A stretch of DNA of 64,000 nucleotides, taken from contig JAHCBB010000015.1 of the NCBI GenBank assembly GCA_019634635.1, positions 1 to 64,000 on the forward strand, given 5' to 3'. Under the pieces are notes generated by a model, which saw only the letters and a list, made by a program, of their open reading frames with translations, was not told the DNA's origin and did not search any database. Shown here piece by piece: positions 52,069-60,369 of this stretch (position 1 is its first letter; every line of letters starts with the position of its first letter). This DNA is from Verrucomicrobiia bacterium. Lineage in GTDB: Bacteria > Verrucomicrobiota > Verrucomicrobiia > Limisphaerales > UBA9464. A program made the position numbers and the translations under genes.

Positions 52069-53040
52069 CTACCCAACCGCCCGCACCTGCAGATCCCTCA
52101 GCACGCTGATCCCGGGTAGAGGGACACCCCGGATCCGTCGCGCCCCGTCCTTGCGGTTGGCGCCAAACCGTTCCCGATGCTGGACGAACACCTCGTTCAC
52201 AAACGCCTTGGATCCCAGGACCACCCCGTCGGTCAGGTGCCGGACGCGCAGTCGCAATACCTGAGCCACACTCAACGTCCCGCCGCGTCGCAACTCCTCC
52301 AGGATCGTCTCCCGATCCAGCGCCACCTTGTCACTCCGCCCCGGGCTCCCCGCCGTCACGAACAGACTCTGCCGGTATTCCGCCGCCGCCTCCCCCCAAG
52401 CGAACGGCTTCAGGCAGCTCATCAACCCCTTGCGCATCACCCGGTTGCCCGTCAGCGCCACGGCATAGCCGCAGAACCGGTAGTCCTTGGGATCCTGCAC
52501 GATGCCGGCCCGCACCGGATTCAGGTCAATGTACGCGGCCAACATGCGGACCGTGCCCGGGTTGTCCTCGATCAAGACGCTCTTGAAACGTTCGGCCCAC
52601 AGCGTGCCGAAGCGGCCGGTCTGGCGATTGTACCAGCGGCTGAAGCGCTGTTTGAACTCCTTCATGAACGCGGACACATCGCCCATTCGTTCCATCAGCG
52701 ACTGGCGAATATCCGGATCCACCGCCCCACGCTTCTCCAATCCCTCCCGGGCCAGGACGGTCAGGATCCCTCTCTTGCCGTAGAACCCCTCCAGGCGTTG
52801 GAGCAGTTCGGCATCCGGGATTTCCCGCGCTGCCGGGACGCGCAGGAGCAGGTGGAAGTGGTTGCCCATCATGCAGTAGGTGATGATCTCGATCCCGCAG
52901 AACCGGGCGAGTTTGAGGAGGATCTCGGCGAGCTTCTCCTTGCACAGATCGTCGAGCAGTCGCTGACCGCCAACGACGCGGGAGATGCAGTGGTACACCC
53001 CCACCCGCCCCTCCTCCGCCTTCACCTTCATCCGTGCCAT
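52069..53040 (-). CDS. REP-associated tyrosine transposase (RAYT, Y1_Tnp / IS200-like)
   Basis: The product is 323 residues from the ATG at 53040, chosen because the second copy at 63926 shares this start and an upstream element at the same distance. Motifs: EGRVGVYHCISRVVGGQRLL, the HUH motif MGNHFHLLLRVP (H61 and H63), and the region FMKEFKQRFSRWYNRQTGRF with the likely catalytic tyrosine. LWAERFKSVLIED and MLAAYIDLNPVRAGIVQDPK follow. Single-strand endonucleases of this family move or multiply REP palindromes. The gene is intact. Confidence 0.9.
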   Translation of the reverse strand: MARMKVKAEEGRVGVYHCISRVVGGQRLLDDLCKEKLAEILLKLARFCGIEIITYCMMGNHFHLLLRVPAAREIPDAELLQRLEGFYGKRGILTVLAREGLEKRGAVDPDIRQSLMERMGDVSAFMKEFKQRFSRWYNRQTGRFGTLWAERFKSVLIEDNPGTVRMLAAYIDLNPVRAGIVQDPKDYRFCGYAVALTGNRVMRKGLMSCLKPFAWGEAAAEYRQSLFVTAGSPGRSDKVALDRETILEELRRGGTLSVAQVLRLRVRHLTDGVVLGSKAFVNEVFVQHRERFGANRKDGARRIRGVPLPGISVLRDLQVRAVG

Positions 53041-53084
53041 GCGCATGCTTCGTTTCTACTCGGCGACCCCCAGTGTGTCAATCT

Positions 53085-53096
53085 TTGAACCTGTCA
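53085..53096 (-). repeat. Conserved upstream element of the RAYT gene, copy 1 (TGACAGGTTCAA)
   Basis: On the minus strand TGACAGGTTCAA begins 56 bases before the transposase ATG. TGACAGGTTAAA lies 57 bases before the ATG of the second RAYT copy near the right edge. Conservation outside the gene suggests a recognition or end sequence, or the promoter, of the element. Confidence 0.55.
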
Positions 53097-53206
53097 CTTT
53101 ACGCTTTACCCTACTTGGCAGAGTACCGGGCAGAGAGTACCGGGCAGGGGCAGGACCATCCCCCGCAACGGAACGGCGCGACCCGTGGGATGCAATGCCG
53201 GATTGA

Positions 53207-53238
53207 TTCACTGGAATCACTGCATCACTGTATCAGCG
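53207..53238 (+). repeat. Imperfect tandem octamers directly before the antitoxin start
   Basis: Four imperfect copies of ATCACTGN (ATTCACTGGA, ATCACTGC, ATCACTGT, ATCAGCGT) fill the 33 bases before the ATG at 53240. No Shine-Dalgarno sequence is present. The array could be the operator for the VapB/VapC complex. Confidence 0.5.
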
Positions 53239-53239
53239 T

Positions 53240-53470
53240 ATGAGAACCACCGTGACCCTGGATGACGACGTGTTCGAAGCCGCCCGGGCCCAGGCTCAGG
53301 CTTCGGGCAGGAAACTGGGCGAAGTGCTTTCGCAACTGGCCCGGCGCGGTCTGCGCGCCTCGGCGCAGGGCGCAACCCCCGGCGGCCTGCCCGTGTTCAA
53401 GGTCGGGCCCGACGCCGACATCATTCCCGGCAGCCGCGCCAGGGATTTGCTGGCGGAGGAAGCGACGTGA
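53240..53470 (+). CDS. VapB/CopG-type antitoxin
   Basis: The product is 76 residues. The N-terminus MRTTVTLDDDVFEAARAQAQ ASGRKLGEVLSQLARRGL is a ribbon-helix-helix DNA-binding motif (read as one stretch from residue 1 to about 38). The C-terminal tail GGLPVFKVGPDADIIPGSRA is the toxin-wrapping part seen in antitoxins of PIN-domain toxins. Its stop overlaps the start of the toxin gene by four bases (GTGA). It would neutralise the toxin and repress the operon together with it. Confidence 0.85.
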   Translation: MRTTVTLDDDVFEAARAQAQASGRKLGEVLSQLARRGLRASAQGATPGGLPVFKVGPDADIIPGSRARDLLAEEAT

Positions 53471-53889
53471 AACCCGCCCTGCTGGACACGAACGTCCTGC
53501 TCGCGCTGGCCTGGCCCAATCATCAGTATCATGCACAAGCCCACGCTTGGTATGCCGCCCACGCGAGGAAGGGCTGGGCCACGTGCGCCTTCACCCAACT
53601 GGGCTTCATCCGGCTTTCGTCCAATCCCGCTTACACCGCCAACGCGGTTTCACCCCGGGAAGCCGCGACGCTGTTGCGGCAGTGGACGCGCCTGAGAGGT
53701 CATCATTTCTGGTCCTCGCCCGCCGCGGATGATCCCGTGATCTATGCCCGCGCCCTCGGACATCAACAGGTCAATGACGCCTGGCTGGTCGAGGTGGCCC
53801 GCCGCAATTCCGGGCGGCTCGTAACCTTGGACGCCCGGCTGCCGGTTCACTCCCTGAAGACCGGGATGGTTGACGTGATCGCCATTTGA
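53467..53889 (+). CDS. VapC-type PIN-domain toxin ribonuclease
   Basis: The product is 140 residues from a GTG. PIN signatures: KPALLDTNVLLALAWPNHQY with the first catalytic aspartate at residue 7, WATCAFTQLGFIRLSSNPAY, and HQQVNDAWLVEVARRNSGRL with further acidic residues. The end is LVTLDARLPVHSLKTGMVDV. Together they form the Mg-dependent RNase active site. The pair lies between a RAYT transposase and a group II intron, a typical accessory place. The gene looks intact. Confidence 0.9.
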   Translation: MKPALLDTNVLLALAWPNHQYHAQAHAWYAAHARKGWATCAFTQLGFIRLSSNPAYTANAVSPREAATLLRQWTRLRGHHFWSSPAADDPVIYARALGHQQVNDAWLVEVARRNSGRLVTLDARLPVHSLKTGMVDVIAI

Positions 53890-53986
53890 TGGCCACCAGG
53901 CCTTCGCCTGCCGCCTGCGACACGTCTGCAGCATCGGCGGATCGGGTCGGGTGCCGGGGATTGCGCCCCGGCACCCTCCCACACCA

Positions 53987-54013
53987 CCGGACGTGCGGTT
54001 TTCACGCATCCGG
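53987..54013 (-). ncRNA. Group II intron domain V hairpin
   Basis: On the minus strand the sequence folds as CCGGATGCG, a short loop with GAAA-like bases, and CGCACGTCCGG. This is the 34-nucleotide catalytic hairpin shape that defines group II introns. It lies just after the RT stop codon, as expected. Its intactness suggests that loss of the 5' domains is the more recent defect. Confidence 0.75.
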
Positions 54014-55207
54014 CGGTTGAACGCAGGGGCCATGTTGCACGGAGGCCCCAAGATCCGAGGGCATGAGGAATTTCCAGCGGCGCAGGAGCGCGTTGTTCAA
54101 GGCGCGTTGAAGGGCCAGCGAATTGGCCACCCGCCACGCCCCCACCGAAGTGTGGGCCGTCTCCAGGGCGGCTCCCGGAACACCCAACGACCGGAGGTGT
54201 CGCTTGCGGCCCCGCCAGTCATGCCAGCGTTGCCAGAAACAACAGCGGATGTGCCGTCGAATCCACCCTTCAGTTCGGTAGATCGGTCGCCGCTCCGTCA
54301 CCAGTCGGTAGTATCCCCACCAACCCTGCACGTACCGCCGCCATTGGTCCCGCAGCTCTGTGCTGCTCAGACTTTGGCCACGTCGCCACAGATGACGAAC
54401 CTGCTCCCGGAACTTTTCCAAACTGCGGGGGGCGATCCCGATCCCTCCTTCCGGAGTGATCTGGAACCCGAGGAACTTCCGCTCCCAGGGCCGGCCCGTT
54501 CCGCTCTTGCTTGCGTTCACCTCCAGGCGCAAGTGCCCCTGGATCCACTCCTTCAGACTCTCCAACACCCGCTCCGCCGCCCGCTCGCTGCCCACGTACA
54601 CGTTGGCATCGTCCGCGTAGCGGCTGAACTTCAGGCCGCGCCGCTCCAGTTCCCGGTCCAGCGCGTCCAGGTAGATGTTGGCCAGCAGTGGTGACAAAGG
54701 GCCGCCTTGCGGCGTCCCCTCCTCACTGTCCTGCACCACTCCATTGATCATCACTCCCGCCCTCAGATACCGCCCGATGAGCCCCAGCACCCGCTTGTCC
54801 CGGACCGTTTGTCCGATCCGGTTCATCAGGATGTCGTGGTTCACCCGGTCGAAGAACTGCGTGATGTCCATGTCCACCACCCAGTTCAATCCGCTCTGGA
54901 CGTACCCTTGGGCTGCTCGGACCGCATCGTGCGCACTGCGCCCCGGGCGGAAGCCGTAGCTGGAGGGGTGAAACCCCGGATCGAAGATCGCGCTCAGCTT
55001 CTGCAGGAGCATTTGCTGTATCCAGCGATCCACGACCGTCGGTATCCCCAACAGCCGGACTCCTCCCTGCGGCTTGGGGATCTCCACACGGCGTACTGGA
55101 CTGGGCCTGAAGGCCCCCTCCAGCAGCTTGGTCCGGATCGTCCCCCAGTGCTCGCGGATCGTGTTCCTGCGGTCGTCTCTTTGCCTTCGGCCCTTTCGCC
55201 CCGACAC
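54002..55207 (-). CDS. ltrA: Group II intron reverse transcriptase/maturase, N-terminus replaced
   Basis: The product is 401 residues from a GTG. From residue 17 on it is a normal intron RT: IREHWGTIRTKLLEGAFRPS, IPKPQGGVRLLGIPTVVDRW, SSYGFRPGRSAHDAVRAAQG and DMDITQFFDRVNHDILMNRI. GTPQGGPLSPLLANIYLDAL and the catalytic FSRYADDANVYV follow. The maturase domain (ERKFLGFQITPEGGIGIAPR) and the GIIM end (YVQGWWGYYRLVTERRPIYR) are present; there is no HNH endonuclease domain. The usual first 40 residues with GxxGxDGxxV are missing; the first 16 residues come from intron domain I sequence. Activity is doubtful. Confidence 0.85.
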   Translation of the reverse strand: MSGRKGRRQRDDRRNTIREHWGTIRTKLLEGAFRPSPVRRVEIPKPQGGVRLLGIPTVVDRWIQQMLLQKLSAIFDPGFHPSSYGFRPGRSAHDAVRAAQGYVQSGLNWVVDMDITQFFDRVNHDILMNRIGQTVRDKRVLGLIGRYLRAGVMINGVVQDSEEGTPQGGPLSPLLANIYLDALDRELERRGLKFSRYADDANVYVGSERAAERVLESLKEWIQGHLRLEVNASKSGTGRPWERKFLGFQITPEGGIGIAPRSLEKFREQVRHLWRRGQSLSSTELRDQWRRYVQGWWGYYRLVTERRPIYRTEGWIRRHIRCCFWQRWHDWRGRKRHLRSLGVPGAALETAHTSVGAWRVANSLALQRALNNALLRRWKFLMPSDLGASVQHGPCVQPPDA

Positions 55208-55368
55208 CTCGCGGTGCCGACCTCGCCTACTGCTTCAGTTCGAGTCATCATCGTCTGTCGGGGACCTTTCACCCCGCTAGCTATCTCATCTGCCAAGCAC
55301 ACGAGGGAATGGGGTCACCCATTGCCTCCCCACTGCTGTTGCCGGTGGTCGGGGACGACGACGAACAG

Positions 55369-55397
55369 GGAACCGGGCGGTGGGCTTCCATCCGTGA
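55369..55397 (+). promoter_or_regulatory. Possible ECF-type promoter GGAACC-N17-CCGTGA
   Basis: GGAACC (55369-55374) and CCGTGA (55392-55397) resemble the general -35 GGAAC and -10 CGT pattern of ECF promoters with a 17-base spacer. They lie 16 bases before the ATG of the sigma gene at 55413, so autoregulation is possible. The match is short and could be chance. Confidence 0.3.
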
Positions 55398-55412
55398 CGA
55401 GGATCTGGCATC

Positions 55413-56210
55413 ATGTTGTCCATGAACCGGGGTGATTCCGTGCCGGAGTGGCTTGGCGGCGGACGGGAGTTCCGCACCACGCAATGGGCGCAGGTGCATC
55501 AGGCCGCTGAGCATCCGGCCCCCACCGCCCAGGAAGCCCTCGCCGCGCTCTGCCGCGATTACTGGGCACCCCTGTACGCCTACCTCCGCCGCACCGGGCA
55601 TCCTCCCCATGATGCACAGGATCTGGTGCAGGGCTTCTTCGCCGCGCTCATCGCCGGCGGCGACCTGCAGGCGGCAGAGCCAGCGCGCGGCCGGTTCCGT
55701 TCCTTCCTGCTTGGCGCGCTCAAGCATCATCTTCAGGACGAACGGAAGAGGGCCCTCGCCCTCAAGCGGGGGGGGCGGGTGCCGCGTCTGTCGCTGGAGG
55801 AACTGCCGGAGGCGGCCGAGCCGGCGGGGGTCATGCCGGACAGCCAGCGCGAAGCCGCCTATGACCACGACTGGGCCCAGGCCGTTATCGTCCGCGCTCT
55901 GGCGGCAGTCCGGGAAGAGTACACACAGCGTGGCCAAGGGGAGGTCTTCAAGGCGCTCCAGCCCTGTCTCGGCAGTCCCAGGCCACTGCCGCCCTACGCG
56001 GAACTGGCCGGATGGCTGGGCCTGGGAGAAGGCGGCGTGAAAACGGCCGTCCACCGGCTGCGGCGGGCGTTTGGAGTACGGCTCCGCGCCGAGGTCGCCG
56101 CCACGTTGGCCAATCCGGCGGAGGTGGACGCGGAGCTCCGCCATTTGATGGTGGCGGCGGGCAAGCCTCCCGGAACGGAGTGCAACCCCGGTCCGGAAAC
56201 CTCCCAGTAG
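55413..56210 (+). CDS. ECF-type sigma factor of the second sigma/kinase module
   Basis: The product is 265 residues. Region 2: TTQWAQVHQAAEHPAPTAQE, LCRDYWAPLYAYLRRTGHPP, HDAQDLVQGFFAALIAGGDL and FLLGALKHHLQDERKRALAL. Region 4 near the end: RPLPPYAELAGWLGLGEGGV, then KTAVHRLRRAFGVRLRAEVA. The DYWxPLYxYLRRxGxxxxDAxDLxQxFF pattern is typical of the kinase-linked ECF group in Planctomycetes and Verrucomicrobia. It is the first gene of a five-gene set and lies 11 bases before the kinase gene. A second ATG at 55422 is possible. Confidence 0.88.
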   Translation: MLSMNRGDSVPEWLGGGREFRTTQWAQVHQAAEHPAPTAQEALAALCRDYWAPLYAYLRRTGHPPHDAQDLVQGFFAALIAGGDLQAAEPARGRFRSFLLGALKHHLQDERKRALALKRGGRVPRLSLEELPEAAEPAGVMPDSQREAAYDHDWAQAVIVRALAAVREEYTQRGQGEVFKALQPCLGSPRPLPPYAELAGWLGLGEGGVKTAVHRLRRAFGVRLRAEVAATLANPAEVDAELRHLMVAAGKPPGTECNPGPETSQ

Positions 56211-56221
56211 GGAGTGACATC

Positions 56222-58450
56222 ATGCCCACGCTCGCCATTTGCAACCACTGCCAGGCCGAGCTGTCTTACATCCCGCCCCACGGGTACTGCACACACTGCC
56301 TCTTCGATCTCGGTCTGGCCGCAGCGGACGAACCGGTGGAGGCGGCTCCGGCCGGGGCGGCGGAGCCGGCGCAGGCCGGCCCGCCCCCGGAGGCCGGTCC
56401 GCGGTGGCTGGGCGGCTATGAACTGCTCGGGGAGATCGCCCGCGGCGGCATGGGCGTGGTGTACCGTGCGCGGCAGACCGGCCTCGACCGCCTCGTGGCA
56501 GTGAAGGTGATCCTCGCCGGGGAGTTCGCCGACGCCAATCAGCGGGCGCAGTTTTTCCGGGAGGCACAGGCTGCGGCACGGCTTCAGCACCCGAACATCA
56601 TCGCCATCCATGAAGTCGGTGAGCACGAGGGCCGGCTCTATTTCTCCATGGACTACGCACGGGGCGGCAACCTCACCACCCAGGTCGCCGGCCGGCCGTT
56701 CGCCGCCCGGCGAGCCGCCACCATGGTCCGGACTCTCGCGGAGGCCGTACAGCACGCCCACGCGCAGGGCGTGCTGCACCGCGACCTCAAGCCCTCCAAC
56801 GTGCTGCTGGACCGGGACGGCCGGCCACGTCTCGCGGACTTCGGCCTCGCGCGGCAAATCGATGGAACCCTTTCCACGGACGGGGATGGCCGCGTGCTGG
56901 GCTCGCCGAGCTTCCTGCCCCCGGAGCAGGCTGGACTAAAGTTCCGCACCGGCCGCGCCAGCGACGTGTACGGGCTGGGCGCGATCCTCTACTTCCTGCT
57001 CACCGGCCGGCCGCCGTTCCTGGCGGAAACCATCCCCGAGACCCTCGAACTGGTGCGGCACAGCGAACCGCTCCCGCCCCGGCGGCTCAACCCGAGCGTC
57101 CCGGCCGACCTGGCCACCATCTGCCTCAAGTGCCTCGAGAAGCCTCCGCACCGACGCTACCCGGACGCGCAGGCGCTGGCGGATGACCTCGGACGCTTCC
57201 TCGACGGCGAGCCCGTGCGCGCCAGGTCGGTCGGTGTGGCGGTCCGCGCTTGGCGTTGGGGCCGGCGGCATCCTTACCGGGCCGCCTTGGTCGGCTCCCT
57301 CGCGGCCGGGTTTGCCGTGACGCTGGTCCTCCTTTCCGCGGTCAACCGCGAGCGGGCGCGACTGGCCGCCCTGACGGCGGAGCTGCGCGTGATGCGGCTG
57401 GAGGACGAGGTGAAGCAGCACCGGCTCCTTTCGTTTCTCCAGGATGACTTTGAGCGGCTGTGGGCGGATCCGGAGAGCGCCAGCATGGTGATCCGCTCCG
57501 AGGAGATCGCCGCCCTGGCCAACCGGCCGCCGGCCCCGGCCGGCGGGATCCTGCCAGTTCGCTTTTCCTTCGGCCTGATGGTGAAGGAGCAGCCCACCGC
57601 CACGGCCCTGCAGCACGCCCTGCTGCTGGAGACGCTGGAGCAGGGCATGGGTGAGATGCTCGCCCGGCCGGTGCGGCTGGACGTGCGCTTCTACAAGTTC
57701 TATCCCGACCTCGTGGCCGGCGTCTGCACCGGCCAGGTGGACTTCGCTCGGCTGGCCGCGCTGCCGTACCTGCGGGCCCGGCGCGGCACACCGGCCCTGC
57801 AGCCGCTCGTCCGCGGCACGGCGCGCTCGAAGTACGCCGTGATCTTCACCCGGCCGGACACCGGCATCCGCACGCTGGCCGACGTGCGCGACCGGCGCGT
57901 GGCCTTCGGCGAGACGAATTCCACAGCCAGCTTCCACGCGCAGATCCACCTCGCCCGGGCCGGCCTGACCGCCGCCCACCTCGCGGGGTACGACTTCCTC
58001 GACAGCACGCATGAATTTGCCGAGGACGTGCTGGCGCTGGGTCCCGAGGAGGCCGTGCGGCGGCACGGCCCGCTGCACAGCCACGCGCAGGCCATCGCGG
58101 GCGTGCTGGCCGGCGACTACGACGCGGGGGTGTGCATGGAGTGGGCCTTCCGCGCGAACCAGCACCGCGGCCTAGTCGCCGTGGGTGAACGCTTCGAGAG
58201 CAGCCGCACGCTGCTGGTGGGATCCCCCGGACTGCCGCCGGACGTGGCGCGCGCGATCATCCAGGCTCTCTCCGGCTTGAAAGGCGCATGGCTGCAGGCC
58301 CTGCCCGAAAAGGCTGCCGGCTACGAGCCGGTGACCGAGGCCAGCCATTCGACCCTTCAGAACTGGCTGGATCGTATCGAGCAGTCCTACCCGTCCAAGC
58401 CCAGCCCACCCGGTTACTCGGACCGGCTCCGGTCCCGCGAGATGCCATGA
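56222..58450 (+). CDS. Membrane Ser/Thr kinase fused to a PhnD-like substrate-binding domain
   Basis: The product is 742 residues from the ATG at 56222. A zinc ribbon opens the protein (CNHCQAELSYIPPHGYCTHC, residues 7-26). The kinase domain (about 66-330) is complete: IARGGMGVVYRAR, K95, HRDLKPSNVLL with D188, ADFGLAR with D206, and GSPSFLPPEQ. One transmembrane helix lies at about 353-374. After a coiled-coil linker, residues 445-720 form a periplasmic binding domain of the phosphonate/phosphate type: VRLDVRFYKFYPDLVAGVCT, VDFARLAALPYL, YAVIFTRPDTGIRTLADVRD and VAFGETNSTASF. So an external small-molecule sensor seems to drive an internal kinase. Its stop overlaps the next start (ATGA). Confidence 0.88.
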   Translation: MPTLAICNHCQAELSYIPPHGYCTHCLFDLGLAAADEPVEAAPAGAAEPAQAGPPPEAGPRWLGGYELLGEIARGGMGVVYRARQTGLDRLVAVKVILAGEFADANQRAQFFREAQAAARLQHPNIIAIHEVGEHEGRLYFSMDYARGGNLTTQVAGRPFAARRAATMVRTLAEAVQHAHAQGVLHRDLKPSNVLLDRDGRPRLADFGLARQIDGTLSTDGDGRVLGSPSFLPPEQAGLKFRTGRASDVYGLGAILYFLLTGRPPFLAETIPETLELVRHSEPLPPRRLNPSVPADLATICLKCLEKPPHRRYPDAQALADDLGRFLDGEPVRARSVGVAVRAWRWGRRHPYRAALVGSLAAGFAVTLVLLSAVNRERARLAALTAELRVMRLEDEVKQHRLLSFLQDDFERLWADPESASMVIRSEEIAALANRPPAPAGGILPVRFSFGLMVKEQPTATALQHALLLETLEQGMGEMLARPVRLDVRFYKFYPDLVAGVCTGQVDFARLAALPYLRARRGTPALQPLVRGTARSKYAVIFTRPDTGIRTLADVRDRRVAFGETNSTASFHAQIHLARAGLTAAHLAGYDFLDSTHEFAEDVLALGPEEAVRRHGPLHSHAQAIAGVLAGDYDAGVCMEWAFRANQHRGLVAVGERFESSRTLLVGSPGLPPDVARAIIQALSGLKGAWLQALPEKAAGYEPVTEASHSTLQNWLDRIEQSYPSKPSPPGYSDRLRSREMP

Positions 58451-60369
58451 AGCCGCCACTCCACCACATCGCCGGCCTCTTCCTCGCCACCCTGCAAACT
58501 CAGCCCGCTCCCGCCGGCCCGCCCGTGGCGATCACGGAAGTTATGACCGCACCGTCCTCCGCGGCGGGGGAGGATTTCTTCGAGCTGACGAACTACGGCC
58601 CCGACGCGGTGGACCTGGAGGCGCTGTGGTTCGCGGATGACGCCGGGTTTGGCGCCGCGCATCGGCTTTCCGATCTGGCCAGGCAAGTTGGCGAGGCCCC
58701 CGTTCTGCACCCAGGAGAAACGCTGGTCTTCGTGCGCGCCAGCAGGAACATGCCCGGGGAGGCGGAATTTCGGGCGTGGTGGGGGGACGTACGGCTGGCG
58801 GACCGGCGCGTCATCGCGGCCCCCTGGGGTTTCGGACTCAATGCCATCAAGGACGAGCTGCGCCTCTGGCACGCCACGGCCACCGCGACCAACCAACTGG
58901 ACCACGTCCCGCTCGGCGTCGCTGATCGTGGGACGACCTTTACGAGCCATGCCGCCACCGGCGTCTTTGGTGCGCTGAGCCTCGAAGGCGAGCAGGTCGC
59001 CTTCCGCGCGGCGGCCGGCGGTGACGTCGGCTCCCCGGGCACGGCCGGCGCGGCGGTGCCCCTCCGGGTGGTCCAAGACCCGGCCGACGTGGAAACGGAT
59101 GCGGGCGCCACCGCCGTCTTGAGCGTGGCGGCCCACGGCCTGCCCCGGCCGCGGTACCAGTGGCTCTTCGAGGGGGAGGACCTGCCCGGCGCCACGGCGT
59201 CCCTGCTGGTCCTCTCGAACGCCACGCCTGCCGTGGCCGGCACATACACGGTGCGGATCGAGAACGGCCTGGAGAGCCTTGTCACCGCCCCGGCCCGGCT
59301 CAGCGTCAACCAGACGCCGCGCTGCGCCGCCATCGTGCGACCGCCCGCCGACCTCGAGGTCACGCCGGGCCAGACGGCCGTGTTCTGCGTCGAGGTGCGC
59401 GGCTACCCGCTCCCGGAAATCCTGTGGCGGCACGAGGGCGAAACCATCCCCGACGCGACCAACGCCGTGCTGGAACTGCCGGGCGTCTCGGAGGCCCACG
59501 CCGGCCGCTACACCGTGGAGGTACGCAACCCGCTCTGCTCGACCAACGCCACCGCCTCCCTTTCCGTGCTGCCCCCGCCCCGGTTGGTCGTGACCGAGGC
59601 CATGCTCTGCCAAGCCGCTGGCTTCGCCCCGGTGGCCCGCAAAGATTGGTGGGAGCTGACCAACCGGGACACCCGGCCGGTCAATCTTCGCGGCTGGCGT
59701 TTTGACGACTATCCAGGCGTGCTGGACGGCGCCTTCGCCATCACCAACGACGTGTGGCTCCAGCCCGGTCAGTCCGCGGTCCTGGTCTCGGACCTCGATG
59801 CCGAAGCCTTCCGCCGCTGGTGGGGCGAGTCGAATCTGCCACCGGACCTGCCGATCATCTCGTACTTCGGAAACGGCTTCAGCAATGACTTCACGGAGCT
59901 CATCACGCTCTGGAATTCCGCGGCGCGCGAAGACCACGATTTCATCCTGAAGTTCGAGTTGAGAGTTTGCCTGGAATTCCCCAACCCCTGCCCCTGTGGC
60001 GTGAGCCGCTGGTACGATCCGCACGATCCCGATGCTGCATTGAGCTACAACCACAGCGTGGCAGGCGAGCACGGCGCCTTCCGCGCGGCCGCGTCGGACG
60101 ACGTCGGTTCGCCCGGCTGGCTGAGCAATGACCATCGCCCGGCCCGGCCGGAGCTCGCCGTCGCCCGCGCCGCGGCCGGCCTCGAACTGACGTGGACCGC
60201 GCTGCCCGGCCGCACCTACGAGGTGCAGCGCAGCGACGCCCTGCCGCCCGCCGCGTGGGCCGTCCGCGCGCGCGTCACGGCCGTCGCGGGCACGGCGGGG
60301 TATACCGACACGCCGGTCACGGCGGCGGCACAGTGGTACCGCGTCACGCTCCTGCCCGAGACGCCATGA
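58447..60369 (+). CDS. Secreted Lamin-tail and Ig-like domain protein
   Basis: The product is 640 residues from the ATG at 58447, which overlaps the kinase stop. A short signal is likely at 5-20. Two Lamin-tail-like domains (about 25-210 and 385-560) contain VAITEVMTAPSSAAGEDFFE, LTNYGPDAVDLEALWF and later KDWWELTNRDTRPVNLRGWR. Between them lie two Ig-like domains, with QDPADVETDAGATAVLSVAA, RYQWLFEGEDLPGATASLLV and ILWRHEGETIPDATNAVLEL. The end (LTWTALPGRTYEVQRSDALP) is a common C-terminal domain of Verrucomicrobia secreted proteins. Probably a cell-surface adhesion or binding protein. Confidence 0.8.
   Translation: MKPPLHHIAGLFLATLQTQPAPAGPPVAITEVMTAPSSAAGEDFFELTNYGPDAVDLEALWFADDAGFGAAHRLSDLARQVGEAPVLHPGETLVFVRASRNMPGEAEFRAWWGDVRLADRRVIAAPWGFGLNAIKDELRLWHATATATNQLDHVPLGVADRGTTFTSHAATGVFGALSLEGEQVAFRAAAGGDVGSPGTAGAAVPLRVVQDPADVETDAGATAVLSVAAHGLPRPRYQWLFEGEDLPGATASLLVLSNATPAVAGTYTVRIENGLESLVTAPARLSVNQTPRCAAIVRPPADLEVTPGQTAVFCVEVRGYPLPEILWRHEGETIPDATNAVLELPGVSEAHAGRYTVEVRNPLCSTNATASLSVLPPPRLVVTEAMLCQAAGFAPVARKDWWELTNRDTRPVNLRGWRFDDYPGVLDGAFAITNDVWLQPGQSAVLVSDLDAEAFRRWWGESNLPPDLPIISYFGNGFSNDFTELITLWNSAAREDHDFILKFELRVCLEFPNPCPCGVSRWYDPHDPDAALSYNHSVAGEHGAFRAAASDDVGSPGWLSNDHRPARPELAVARAAAGLELTWTALPGRTYEVQRSDALPPAAWAVRARVTAVAGTAGYTDTPVTAAAQWYRVTLLPETP

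Larger units (their letters stand above)
53941..55302 (-). mobile_element. Group II intron with large internal deletion
   Basis: The 5' end on the minus strand reads GTGTG (55302-55298), followed by about 90 bases typical of the start of intron domain I (GCGGGGTGAAAGGTCCCCGA). The sequence then passes directly into the middle of the RT N-terminal region. The 3' end has a classic domain V hairpin (minus strand of 53987-54013, stem CCGGATGCG / CGCACGTCCGG) and a domain VI-like stem GTGCCGGGG / CCCCGGCAC (53951-53974). It ends near 53941 with ACCCGAT. At about 1.36 kb it lacks the roughly 400 bases of domains I-III that a working intron needs. The exact ends are estimates. Confidence 0.65.
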
